This document shows positions 1 through 11,331 of a stretch of 64,000 nt of DNA, piece after piece. A program made the position numbers and the translations under genes. This stretch comes from Osedax fenrisi. Taxonomy: Eukaryota > Annelida > Polychaeta > Sabellida > Siboglinidae. The stretch covers positions 62,648,634 through 62,712,633 of the forward strand of contig OZ025241.1 of NCBI GenBank assembly GCA_964019155.1, given 5' to 3'. Numbering within the stretch: the stretch's first letter is position 1; each line of letters opens with the position of its first letter. The notes beneath the pieces were generated by a model. That model was given only the letters and a program-made list of their open reading frames with translations, did no database searches and was not told where the DNA came from.

Positions 1-322
1 TTGAATATTATAAATTTTATCTTAAAATAATAATTTATATTTCAAACTTTAAATGCTTCGTGACCAAAGGTAACTATTTTTTTATAAAAATTGTTAATAC
101 ATATTATACTAAAATATAGATATGTATTATATTTTACCTGAAGGATTAAAAATTGAATCGAACGAACCGGTCTACTGTACAATGTACATCGTATATTATA
201 TACATATATACCCATATATACAATGTAATAAGCCTATATATATACTGTGTAATGACCAAATAGGAATACAAAATATATACAAAAATTTGGCGAAGAATCC
301 TTAGACAAATATTTGTGTATAC

Positions 323-588
323 TATAGTATCACTATAGTATCACTATAGTATCACTATAGTGATGTAAATAATGCTCAAATATAAAGCTTGATGCAGTCT
401 CAGTCGCAGTTACCTAAAGTCTCTACTCGGCTCGGGCTCGTTTTGTTAAAGTCTCGGCTCGGCTCGGGTTCGTTTGGCTAGAGTCTCGGCACTGGCTCGT
501 ATTTTTCCGATAATGAAAGTCTCGGCTCGATATCAATAACAAAACATCTCGCCTCGGCATCAGATGATCGGCATCATTTACATCACTA
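323..588. mobile_element. hAT-like foldback MITE, copy 1
   Basis: 266 bp flanked by a perfect 8-bp direct repeat GTGTATAC (315-322 and 589-596), the hAT-type target length. The right end is TAGTGATGTAAATGATGC read inward. The left end carries the same terminus behind three extra 11-bp units (TATAGTATCAC), as if the tip had been amplified. The interior is GC-richer and full of repeated CTCGGCTCGG motifs. No coding capacity. Confidence 0.8.
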
Positions 589-724
589 GTGTATACATGT
601 ATATAATGTAATTTTACACAGTATACGGTGACAACATATATTCCGGCTTCAGTATACACTGTACAATTCACCATATATATTTTACACTGTATACATATAC
701 ATATAGTTATAGTTATATATAACA

Positions 725-896
725 TATGGTTTTAACGAGAGCCGATAATTTATTTATACACAATTATATAAGATCACTTCTAAATAATATTTTAAGACCC
801 ATTTTATCAAATTAATTAATGGTCCGGACGAGGGTCGCACCCGTGTCCTACTGCTTGTGTGTATGACGCCTTAGCCACTGAGCCACACAGGCAGTT
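725..896 (-). mobile_element. tRNA-derived SINE, 3'-truncated copy
   Basis: Read on the minus strand it starts with AACTGCCTGTGTGGCTCAG, a tRNA-like A box, and a degenerate B box (GGGTGCGACCC), then a family body. The distal half and the tail seen in the copy at 9997-10294 are missing, which is typical 3' loss. Confidence 0.85.
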
Positions 897-1636
897 TATA
901 TATATATATATATATATACATTTTATATACACTATAGATATAGTTATAAATAATTGCAGTGATATTTATATAACTCATAACTGCCTACTGATATGAGTCG
1001 AGTGTGTCTGACTTAGCCGTATCATGTCGAGTTAGCCAGAAGGCTAAGAAGTATGATATATGTACACGTGCTGTTAATAAGTATTAATAATAATTAGTAT
1101 TACACCAGGCAGATTAAACAACTGAACAATTTTAGATAAAACAGAGTAAACTTGGTGGATGATACTAATATACATGTCCTTATATATGTCCTTATTTACA
1201 GCCGACCGACGTCAGGTGGTATATTATCATGCGATGACGAAAGTGAACGGCGAACAGATTTAAATAAGGCGCGATTTTTTAGCTAAGATATCAGTGGACC
1301 AGCGAACCACGTGCTATCTTAAAGCGGAAGTGGTCCGGTCTCGGCTTCTTCATCAATATATTTATCATTAATTATACAGGCGTAAGCGAGAGAGCGAGAG
1401 AGAGGGGGGCGGAGACAGGAGGGATTCTAATAATAGGACCGGGTTCCGCGGGGAATACAGGCATAGCGCAGAACATCATCTAATCATCGCACTACTACAC
1501 GCGCGTATGAACGCACGCACGCACGCACGCACGTCTATACGGCTCACTGGAGTGGACATCGCTGTCACGTGGGTAATGCTTATAGCGACATCTACATATA
1601 GTGACATGTGCATCAATTGGCCATATACGATATTAA

Positions 1637-1672
<36 letters not shown>

Positions 1673-1790
1673 TTACTATCTTTATTGCATGTAAGTAATT
1701 TATAAACTATTAAAGATTATCTAAATGATGTATAGAATCTTCTAGTATGTATATATAAATATATATATAAAGTTCTAAATTCACATTATA
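897..1790. other. Intergenic, no gene seen
   Basis: TA tract, then a less AT-rich stretch (1200-1560) with GAGAGCGAGAG and ACGC runs. No exon-like or element-end signals recognised. Confidence 0.6.
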
Positions 1791-1858
1791 TATAACAATG
1801 TTTATAAACAATTACACATACTTATATACATACACCTTCGTATACTATAATCTATATA

Positions 1859-1905
<47 letters not shown>

Positions 1906-1983
1906 TATAGTATACGAAGGACCTTCGTCGAAGGTGTATGTATATTATATACATACACCTTCGTATACTATAATCTATATATA

Positions 1984-2028
<45 letters not shown>

Positions 2029-2097
2029 TATAGTATACGAAGGACCTTCGTCGAAGGTGTATGTAAGTATGTGTAATTGTTTATAAACATTGTTATA
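1791..2097. mobile_element. Foldback element with duplicated inner hairpin
   Basis: 307 bp with 34-bp perfect terminal inverted repeats (1791-1824, 2064-2097; tip TATAACAATGTTTATAAACA). Inside are two tandem units of about 123 bp, each an inverted repeat (ACACCTTCGTATACTATAAT and its complement) around a TA tract, so the block folds into nested hairpins. TA at both tips suggests a Tc1/mariner-like MITE. The open frames over it are repeat artefacts. Confidence 0.8.
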
Positions 2098-2435
2098 CTA
2101 AATCGTAACGCTCACTTTATATGTAAGAGAATACAATAATATATTGCTGCATTATCGCTTTGTTCAATCATGGGTCAAGATTCACGAGTCATGACACATT
2201 AATTCATCTGACCGATATATATATATATATCTGACCTATTGAGGTAATATGTATATTCACATATTCACACCTCTATAATTACATTTATGATGTTAATAGT
2301 GATAATTTAGAGATAGAGAAAATCTAGATTTCTCTCTAGATCTATGCTAATAGGTTACTAGAACAATATAATACAGAACAATAAATATATATATATATAT
2401 ATACAAAATGAATAAAATAAAACAAATCGTAAAAA

Positions 2436-2727
2436 TAGTATACTATTACTATCATTGATGAACGGTGTGGGGCTTGCACAGGGAATTAAAATATGTGAAT
2501 AATATTGATATTATAATATAATAAATATATGTTAATGTAATGTAGACATCGAGTTGTATATATATATATATAATATATATTATATATATATATATGTTCA
2601 AATACTGCTATAAAGCAACTCGATGTTTACATTACATTAACATATATTTATTATATTATAATATCAATATTATTCACATATTTTAATTCCATGTGCAAGC
2701 CCCACACCGTTCATCACTATAGTGATA

Positions 2728-2732
<5 letters not shown>
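2436..2732. repeat. Large foldback inverted repeat
   Basis: Two arms of about 102 bp (2455-2556, 2616-2717) are almost perfectly complementary; outside them a weaker inverted match (TAGTATACTAT...) continues to 2436 and 2732. The spacer is a TA-rich loop. Either a foldback transposon or a recent palindromic duplication. Confidence 0.85.
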
Positions 2733-2739
<7 letters not shown>

Positions 2740-2770
<31 letters not shown>

Positions 2771-3197
2771 TAAAATAGAGTTAGAGAGGCATTTTAATAA
2801 AGATAGAACAATACAGATGAAAGTATATGTTCGATATGTAAGTGATGATAAGTTGGTCACGTTAGGGAAATATCGGCATTGGAATTCAGTACTTGATGTA
2901 TTGGCATTAGTAGTTCAGTCATATAATGCGGAGATATAGTATATATTAATGTATACGTGAATGAGAAAACGTATAGCATGGAGCGTAGTTTAACAGTGAA
3001 ACAATTGAAGAGGATTTATTAGGATTGGTTAAACAATCAAGGATATTAATGGATATAATAGTACGTATAGATGTATACGATGTAATGAGAATAGATAGAA
3101 AGTGTATTATTAGGAGAAGTATAGTTTACTTATGTATGTTGATATGTAATAATTAACAGTATAATATTGGCCAATAATATTATATATAAAGAGGATA

Positions 3198-3235
<38 letters not shown>

Positions 3236-3647
3236 GTGCAGAGAAGAAGGTTGAGAACATATCCAACTGGAATACCTTAACGAACGGGATGAAGTTGGAA
3301 AGAGAAAATAAATTGACAATTTTCATGGATGATGATTAATTTAATATAATGAAAGAGAACCATTTATTTAGGATTCCTAGTTGAACAAACATCTATATTT
3401 TTGAGATAAGAATAGAATAACTTAGAAATCGAAAACACGCGTATAATCTAATAGTACAACTTGCCAATAGTTGGATTAAGATACTATAGAGTAGCTTTTG
3501 CTAAGTATATTAAGCGCAGTTTCAGTGGAACGCCATCGTATTAATGCACTATGAAATGTATCATATATCTTGTTTTTGTTACCATACATCTACTTAATTA
3601 TATAGAATGCATTCCATGATTTATCTAAGAAATTTAATATGTAAATG

Positions 3648-3699
<52 letters not shown>

Positions 3700-4009
3700 T
3701 TAGGTTAGGATGAAGTGATGGATATGTTTGAATGACGTATGAATAATTATTTCAGATAAAGAATTAGAGATAATATTAAGTATATAATGATCTAAGATAA
3801 TTCGGTTACCATGTGTATAGGACCAGTTGCAGAAGAATAAATAGACTTAGTAATATTATCAGGTATAACATGACTAGATAAAATAGAAACATCGTAGAAA
3901 TAATGCAGTTTACTAATGAACATAGAAAGTAGGTATTCATATTGGGTTGTGTTTAGCTTGTAATGCGTCAGTAACATACTATCAGATAAGTAGTTTTCTA
4001 ATACATATA
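2740..4009. other. Intergenic, no gene seen
   Basis: AT-rich with three TA tracts. Short frames at 2770-2939 and 3792-4070 show no family resemblance or splice context. Confidence 0.5.
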
Positions 4010-4885
4010 GTGGAAGGTAACCTAATACGGACACTTTAACAATAAATGGTCTTAACATTTTATGATTCAATATTTTAATTCAAAAATTACCATTTATTAA
4101 TATTATATGATTATAGATATTATTGTGATTTTAACATTTTATATAATCTTTTAATTCCATTGATAACTGGGGTATCTTCTAACGACAGTGTCCGTCGGAC
4201 ACCCTATATACCATTAGATAAACTATATATTATTGATGAAGCAATCAGATAAATTTCTATTATATTATTTATAATTAATTTTATGAATAATTTAATATAA
4301 CTTAATTAGTAATTAATTTATTAATTTTTATTAATTAATAATACAAGTTAAGTATCTTCATCATAACATTTTTAGATTTAGCTTAATTGGTGGTATTAAT
4401 ATTATAACGCACGCGATTTTTATGAAAATCAGAATAGTTCACACGCTGCGCGCTGATTGGTTATAGGGTGTCCGACACTCCATATTAACACATCTAGGGT
4501 GTCCGTATTAGGGACTTATATGACCTCTAGATATATGCTTATAACTTAATGAATATTTGTTAACAAATATAGCAATTATGTATATAATGTTTAGAATTTT
4601 TTAGTTTTAATAATATATTGTTATTTTTTATATCGATACATTTTTATATTCTTATTTTTTAAGAAGGTTTTAATTTGAATTTTTTTTTCATAAATTTAAA
4701 AACGTAATAAAAAAATTAGTTTATTGGATATATCAGCACTATTTTGAATAGTTAAAAAAAAGAAAAAATTCTTATTTATATTATTTATATAATTATGAAT
4801 AATTTATTCATTAAACATTTTTATAGGTTTCTGAGATACCGAGATTGTCCGTATTCGGGCACTCCTTATTCGGTTACTTTCCCCC
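4010..4885. mobile_element. TA-flanked MITE family 1, copy 1
   Basis: Ends GG[A/G]AGGTAACCTAATACGGAC and CGGTTACTTTCCCC, with inner GTGTCCGTATTAGG and GTCCGTATTCGG repeats and a CGCTGATTGG block. Non-coding, about 876 bp. The left tip is mutated and the right TA has become CA, so this is an old copy. Confidence 0.82.
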
Positions 4886-4889
4886 ATAG

Positions 4890-6188
4890 GGGATATATAT
4901 AGGGGGATTTTATATTATTAGTAATTAACCCCTATATGGGTTAATATAGTAGGGGTGGTTGATGGGCTATTGAGGAGGTTTAATATATACTAATTAAGGA
5001 GTAATGGAGCTGGAACTCATTGAGAGTGGAGGAGATAATAGTTGATAAATATTAATACTGTATTTAATAACAAACATCGATAATAATACATATCGGATGG
5101 TTTCGTTAGGTTGCGTAAGAGCCACCTAAGTAAGGACCACATTATAAGGACCTAGAAGACTGGAGACAGGTACAGTGAAAACACATGTCCTCGCTGGTAG
5201 TAAGAATTTCACGTTACCGATTACGTGTATAGAGTGGTGGCGCGCTCAATTGTGCGGTAAATGGTGTAATATCGCTCATACACGTGAAGTTTTATAATCA
5301 TACGCATGCGTATATACATGTATACCGGTTACCGTTGGTTACGTTAAAGTCCCGATCACAGATATAGCTGTCATGTCCTATACGCTTATAGCTATACCTA
5401 TACACTTATATTATATCCTATATATACACATCATGTGAAAGTTACTTTAAAAAAAGTTACTTAAAAAAGTTACTTTAAGCTATAGCTTTAAGTCTATAGA
5501 CCGTGGTGCCGAGTTCGCGAATGCTCGTAAATAGCAAACATGTATCTATCAAATTCGCGATTTTTTCCGTAAATAGTAGCGAATAATCGCAAGTGTGCTC
5601 GGCTCTATGCATCGTATATGCGTAGGCGTTCACACGCGCGCACACACGCACACACGCACAACCTGTGTAGCCCGCTGGTTAATGTACGCCGTACACTCAT
5701 AATAGATCATCACCTATACGCGGATACTTATATCCCGATGATGGCCACCACAACCACAACGGATGTTGTTTAGCCTTCACGATAATGGCCGCATCGCCTC
5801 GTACCGTTACCTTCGTATCGTGATTATCTGCGTGGGAGGTCCTCACTAAACAACACTTCCGGTCATCCGTGGTGGTGGTGGTGGTGGTGGTTAGAGGTAA
5901 AGGAGGGCGGGATCAGTGGTTTATGTACTTAATTGAGAACGAGGTATTCAAGTTTAGTTATTCGTAGTGTATTACCGATGTGATGGATTCACTTGTACCT
6001 CGTGATCACCTCTAATGTGTTCGATCGAACGGGCCGACCTCTACTAATGCGGTAATTAAGAAAATAGGGAAATATTCGAGTTCGTATTGTTACAGATTAC
6101 GTCTGATTCCACCTTGAGTGTGTAACACTGCTATAATCTAGTTTATGATATTCCTCCTAATATTAAGTTTGTTTATCTCGATATCATG

Positions 6189-6228
<40 letters not shown>

Positions 6229-6290
6229 GTTGCACGAATTTGGACCATTAATATTAATAAAGGAAACTTCATATGAAATAAACAACACTA
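4890..6290. other. Intergenic, less AT-rich island, no gene recognised
   Basis: Contains repeated AAAGTTACTT (5440-5480), a TCGCGAATT-rich patch (5510-5600) and the hairpin at 5738-5892. Possible regulatory or old element DNA. Confidence 0.45.
5738..5892. repeat. Imperfect GC-rich hairpin
   Basis: The left arm (GGCCACCACAACCACAACGG, then ATG...TTGTTTAG) pairs with the right arm (CTAAACAACAC...CATCCGTGGTGG). The loop of about 60 bp is GC-rich. A (GGT)n run follows at 5868-5890. It lies in a 1-kb patch (5080-6100) that is clearly less AT-rich than the rest but shows no gene. Confidence 0.65.
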
Positions 6291-6292
6291 TA

Positions 6293-6318
6293 GTGATAAT
6301 AGGTATACCTATTATCAC
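6293..6318. repeat. Perfect 26-bp palindrome
   Basis: The half-site GTGATAATAGGTA is followed directly by its exact complement, with no spacer, in otherwise non-repetitive sequence. Confidence 0.9.
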
Positions 6319-6364
6319 CCGGGTAAGTTATAATAACGTTATCGCACGCTAGAGCACGACGTGT

Positions 6365-6422
6365 TAGCCCCATTAGCCCCATGGTGTTAGCCCCATTAGC
6401 CCCATTAGCCCCATGGTGTTAA
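6365..6422. repeat. TTAGCCCCA short tandem repeat
   Basis: GTTAGCCCCATTAGCCCCAT units occur twice with ATGGTG spacers, in a GC-richer patch. Confidence 0.75.
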
Positions 6423-6574
6423 CCACGCATCACATGGAACCCCTATCTCTCTATTAATAATAATGAGAGGGTGCTATAGCAGATCATTATAACGAGCGGA
6501 CCATTATAACAATGAGCCGCTACGGGGTAATAAATGATATCGATGTCACGGACTGTATGCTATGAAGTAAATCA

Positions 6575-6576
6575 CA

Positions 6577-6613
<37 letters not shown>
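6575..6613. repeat. (CA)n microsatellite
   Basis: About 19 CA units. Other CA/GT tracts lie at 24830-24860, 44204-44250, 47050-47115 and 47405-47445; an ACGC run at 1510-1532; poly-A at 19059-19084. Confidence 0.95.
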
Positions 6614-6617
<4 letters not shown>

Positions 6618-6848
6618 GTGCGCACACAACCGCAAACATATACGCATACATGCAAACGTAATTACTTATTTTCGGAGAATTTCTGTGTAATATGGTTAAC
6701 ATACATAACGTGTTGATGCCCCGCCCCCTACATCACGTGTTTATCACTAGTGATGAATACAGAGCTCTGTATTATGTAATATAATATATACGAAATATAT
6801 TATTGAACATATATTATTTCAGTTTTCTAAGTGATGATATATTAAATG

Positions 6849-6918
<70 letters not shown>

Positions 6919-7135
6919 TATTATTGCATGTTTATTATTACATAATTAGTAATACATTTATTTTTAAATAATTGTAATATTATAATTAACTTTTCTTTAT
7001 TTAATAATAAATTTATTATTTTATTATGTACCTATATAACTATATCTCTATAGAGATGAATGTTATCTAGATAATTTAAAAAAATAGAAAAAAATACTAA
7101 TAAATAGAAAATATATAGCCTGTTAAAAAAATATA

Positions 7136-7186
7136 TTTTTCCCTATCTTTTACATGTAAACACCGGCAAAGTTACGCCAACCCTTA
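7136..7186. mobile_element. Right-end fragment of the TTAA-flanked MITE
   Basis: CCCTATCTTTTACATGTAAAC followed by a diverged GCAAAGTTACGCCAACCCTTAA matches the right end at 45525-45573. No left end is evident nearby. Confidence 0.55.
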
Positions 7187-7209
7187 AGTGTGTGCGAGAA
7201 TTAAGCATA

Positions 7210-7285
7210 CTTAAGAGTACTACGTAGTATATGTAGGACTAGTATACGTAGTATATGTAGGACTAGTATACGTAGTATATGTACT
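7210..7285. repeat. 24-bp tandem repeat, about 3 units
   Basis: Units ACGTAGTATATGTAGGACTA plus GTAT, beginning around 7220. No coding or RNA signal. Confidence 0.8.
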
Positions 7286-7752
7286 GCTGCTGTAGAGTAT
7301 GTAATAAGTAAATTATGAACGGAAGTTGAACTCAATTATAATTACGTGACACATAAGTATGACGTCACACATATTCTTCACACCGCACACCGCACACATA
7401 ATACAGTGTATATATATTTGTGTATATATGTGTATGTGTACAGTATACTGTATAGTATACAGTGTATACAGTTTATACACTAGTATTCGCTGTATACAGT
7501 ATATATACTGTATATAATGTATACATTATACGATATGACTCATCTGTAGGCATATATATTTAGCAGTATCGTTTAGATTGAGTACAAATACGTTATAATC
7601 TAACGAGTTATAATTAAAATAAGCAATCACCTAGGTTTGTATGTGTGTGTGTGTATCTCCTAGTGTAAACCACGACACCGGATACAGCAAGTCGTTAGTA
7701 ACAGATACCACCTGATAATATACTCTATATATATGTATATATGTATATATAT

Positions 7753-7787
<35 letters not shown>

Positions 7788-7979
7788 TTGTATGTATATA
7801 TATATTTATCTGACTCTCTGATACTCTGCCTGTATGACTCTATTTCCCTTCCTCTCTGACTGTCTCTTCAGAGAATCATGTTTCACTCACTATCGCAATG
7901 CACCGACTCATCTCATCTCGTGCATCTTAGTTGTAGTGCTTATAACAGCGGTGTTTACTAGCTGTATGCGCCGTGCACA

Positions 7980-8160
7980 GTTTTATCGCGGGTTATCGCA
8001 ATATCTCACTGATTATCGCTATATCTCACTGATTATCGCTATATCTCACTGGTTATCGCTATATATCTCACTGGTTATCGCTATATATCTCATGGGTTAT
8101 CGCTATATATCTCATGGGTTATCGCTATATATCTCATGGGTTATCGCTATATATCGCCTA
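7980..8160. repeat. 20-22-bp minisatellite, about 8 units
   Basis: Units GGTTATCGCTATATATCTCA with C[A/T]T[G/T]-type ends. The unit grows from 20 bp (GATTATCGCTATATCTCACT) on the left to 22 bp on the right. The open frame spanning it is a repeat artefact. Confidence 0.88.
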
Positions 8161-8263
8161 CGTACGATAAATGTATATCGCCATTGATTTATCTCGCGCG
8201 ATGCTGTTATGTTAGAGATTACACGAGTAATATCGAGATATCTGATCTTGATATTGTTTTTAG

Positions 8264-8309
<46 letters not shown>

Positions 8310-8359
8310 GTGTGTGCATATATGAATAGCTATATAGATGCGCTCTTATTCAAGAAATA

Positions 8360-8487
8360 AATTATTCATATCTGATAAATTGTATTTTTTCAATATTTAG
8401 TCATACTTAATATTTCAATATTTATAATATATTTTGATAAATATACTAAAAAATCTCTTTATACAAATGCATGTATATATATTTAAA

Positions 8488-8530
<43 letters not shown>

Positions 8531-9990
8531 TATACGTATATCACTTTTTCTATCTTATATTCATTATGGGATATTCATTATATAAATATAAGATAGAAAC
8601 TATAGTTTGTATACATTAATATTATGATAGATATACAATATACAATATACCAAAATCTACTTATAAATAATATATAATATGATAATATTATAATAGAAAT
8701 TATATAAAATACAGAACATATATATGAATATTTTAAATTACACAAAAGAATACTATTTTACTAATAGTTGGAATAACATTATCGAATTTAATGACAATTT
8801 AAAGATATGACGATATTTAAAATAAATATTATAAAATACTTACTTCAGTGAATAATAATTATTATAATTAATTATAATTAAAGAATATAATATGAAGACG
8901 GTATAACGTATTCTATAGAGGAGGACATTGTAAGAATTGAACAACTTCATTAAGTCAAATACTTACTGGTAGCTAGTAGATATACTGGTAGCTAGTAGAT
9001 ATACTGGTAGCTAGTGTTGGTAGCTATTTAAAGAACACATGTTCTTTATATACAAACTTATATGAATATAATATAATTATACTATTATAAATTATATTTA
9101 AACCTTATGATTAAACCCGGCTTTATTTTGTAATTGTTACCCCAATTAATTTATTAAATTAAAATATTCATTATAGTTTCTAAATAAACTGTATTATTAT
9201 TATAATAACCATTATTTGTATCAGCACCGTATTCATCATTATTTCTAACATCTTCACATTCACCACCACCATCATTACCATCATCATTGTCATAGTCATC
9301 ATCATCTTATTATGATTAATATTATTATTTTTGATATTTTTTGATATTTTGTTGTCTATTTTTCATAATTGCATGCTTCAAAACAATATTATATGTATTA
9401 ATATATGTATTAAAAATAAAATATAATAATTATTTAATTTCTTTATTATTATAAAGTATATTTGTAATAAATTATGACAACGAATTTCTGAAATTTAAAA
9501 AATTATACCAATATAGAATATTATAAATAATAAAATTTAAATTCTAAAAATTCTATATAGATTATTTAAACTAATTTCAATGACTTATTTTCCATTATTG
9601 TTAAATGAATTATTAAATATATATATATATATATATATACATATATATCGTATAATATAATCATAATATATAATACAATATTAGAATATAAAACACAATG
9701 ACCTTGACACTATATCGGTGTATTATAAGTCACGTGCCAGCCCTGTTACGTCATTAATTATTAATAGTATTTATTATCAACATAATACGCCTGCTACGTG
9801 AATACATTTAGCTAGATAAGCGATAGCCACACGTTAAGCCTATGCATGTTTACCGAACTTATAGAGTACAAACATTCGCCTTTATACACGAATACACATA
9901 CACATTACTATAGTACTATAATGATGAATACGGTGCCGATACAAATAATAGTTATAATAATGATAATCATTCAGTTTATTTAGATAAATA
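8360..9990. other. AT-rich intergenic, no gene seen
   Basis: TA tracts, an inverted pair TATCTTATATTCATTAT / ATAAATATAAGATAGA (8550-8598) and a CATCAT-type triplet tract (9225-9310). Confidence 0.55.
8965..9025. repeat. 19-bp tandem repeat, about 3 units
   Basis: Units CTGGTAGCTAGTAGATATA, the last one interrupted (CTAGTGTTGGTAGC). Confidence 0.8.
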
Positions 9991-9996
9991 TAATTG

Positions 9997-10294
9997 TTGT
10001 TATTGTTGTTATTTTATTTGGTGGAGTCCTTTCATCCCATCCAGGAACATAGATGAAGTTTTCACTTATAACCATATATGGCTCTAATGTCCCTTCGAAG
10101 CCGCTCTCATGTTAAGGCATCCATGGTTTTAACGAGAGCCGATCATTTATTTATACACAATTATATAAGATCACTTCTAAATAATATTTTAAGACCCATT
10201 TTATAAAATTAATTAATGGTCCGGACGAGGGTCGAACCCGTGTCCTACTGCTTGTGTGTCTGACGCCTTAGCCACTGAGCCACACAGGCAGTTT
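9997..10294 (-). mobile_element. tRNA-derived SINE, full-length copy
   Basis: About 298 bp. On the minus strand: tRNA-like head with A box (TGGCTCAGTGGCTAAGGCG) and B box (GGGTTCGACCC), a body of about 190 bp, and an AACAAT-type simple tail (antisense at 9991-10015). Internal Pol III promoter boxes are expected to drive it. The window has five copies, so it was an active family. Confidence 0.9.
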
Positions 10295-10372
10295 CATGAT
10301 TAAAATTTAATATTTTAATAATTTGAATTATTAAATATTTATTATACACATTAATAGACATACTAATACATA

Positions 10373-11300
10373 GGGGCGTCGGAAGTGGGGGCGGGGGGTA
10401 TCGGACCCCCCATTCAAAAATAAGGTGGGCTATGTATGTTTACCCCCCCCCCCTCCCCATGAAATGTGTTAATAAATTATATATATATATATATTAAATC
10501 TAGTATACTGTCTTTATTAATACAAATATTTGCTAAAAAATGTTACCAAAAATATGGGTATGGCAGGGCTAACTATTTGTTGCCCCCCCCCCCCTACATG
10601 ATATGTGATACTATTTATGAGAGATATTTGTTATCTGGCGATATTCAGAATGAAATTATTCAACTATATAAAACTTAATTAAATCTTTATTGAAAGATAT
10701 TAATGGTACTTTCTCAATTAAATGTGATGCAATTCAAGATATATCCGGAAGTGAGCAGGACATTCTGGAGGTTCGTTATTTTACATAAAAACTAGAAATT
10801 AAAAAATACGTATAGGAATATGCAATATAACTAAGGTAATTAGGGAAAAAATTGCAAATTTAATTATATCTGAACATCTTAACTTGCCTATTCCTAAATT
10901 AAGAGGACAGTCATATGACGGTGCAGCTAATATATCTGGTAAATTTAATGGTGTAAATACTATAATAGTGACTAGACAGCCATTAGCTTTTTATACACAC
11001 TGTGGAGCTCATCGCACAAACTTAATAATACAATCATTAGATAATAATGTGAATAAACTACCACATTTCGGAATGTATACAATACTAATAATAACAAAGC
11101 CAAGTTATTGAAACCATTATGCCCAACAAGATAGACTGCGAATATCATGTATTAAAACAACACTAGATCAATATAGTGGTATAATCGATGCACTGAAAGA
11201 ATATAGAGAATTAGATTATATTACCAATGACCACAAATATATTGCAAATGTATTATTAAAAAATATGAATAAGTCAAATATTTGTCTATGAATATTTCAT
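10373..11300 (+). pseudogene. Decayed hAT transposase (DUF4371/ZMYM1-like)
   Basis: A hAT-like GC-rich end (10373-10450: TAGGGGCGTCGGAAG, then G- and C-runs) precedes coding remnants. From 10712: FSIKCDAIQDISGSEQDILE, then VRYFT and a stop, matching the F.I..DET.D.S..EQ.S..VRY block of DUF4371 transposases. From 10860: RGQSYDGAANISGKFNGV and FYTHCGAHRTNLIIQSL, matching the RGQ.YDGA.NM.G and C.AH..NL blocks. The catalytic DET has become DAI and there are frameshifts or stops between segments, so it is non-functional. Confidence 0.82.
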
Positions 11301-11331
11301 GTTTGATATTTGAAAGGCTGGATTTACTTAC

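Noticed and set aside
820..896. tRNA gene
   Set aside because: Only the A and B boxes resemble a tRNA; the cloverleaf is not closed and the same unit recurs fused to a common body, so it is a SINE head.
1798..2086. Open frames of YIYIYI type on TA tracts (also at 2691, 24734, 57908, 58172 and others)
   Set aside because: Pure translations of TA microsatellites without splice context or homology.
7834..8187. 117-codon frame with HGLSLYIS-type periodicity
   Set aside because: Reads through the 22-bp minisatellite; 22 is not a multiple of 3, so the frame survives only by chance unit lengths.
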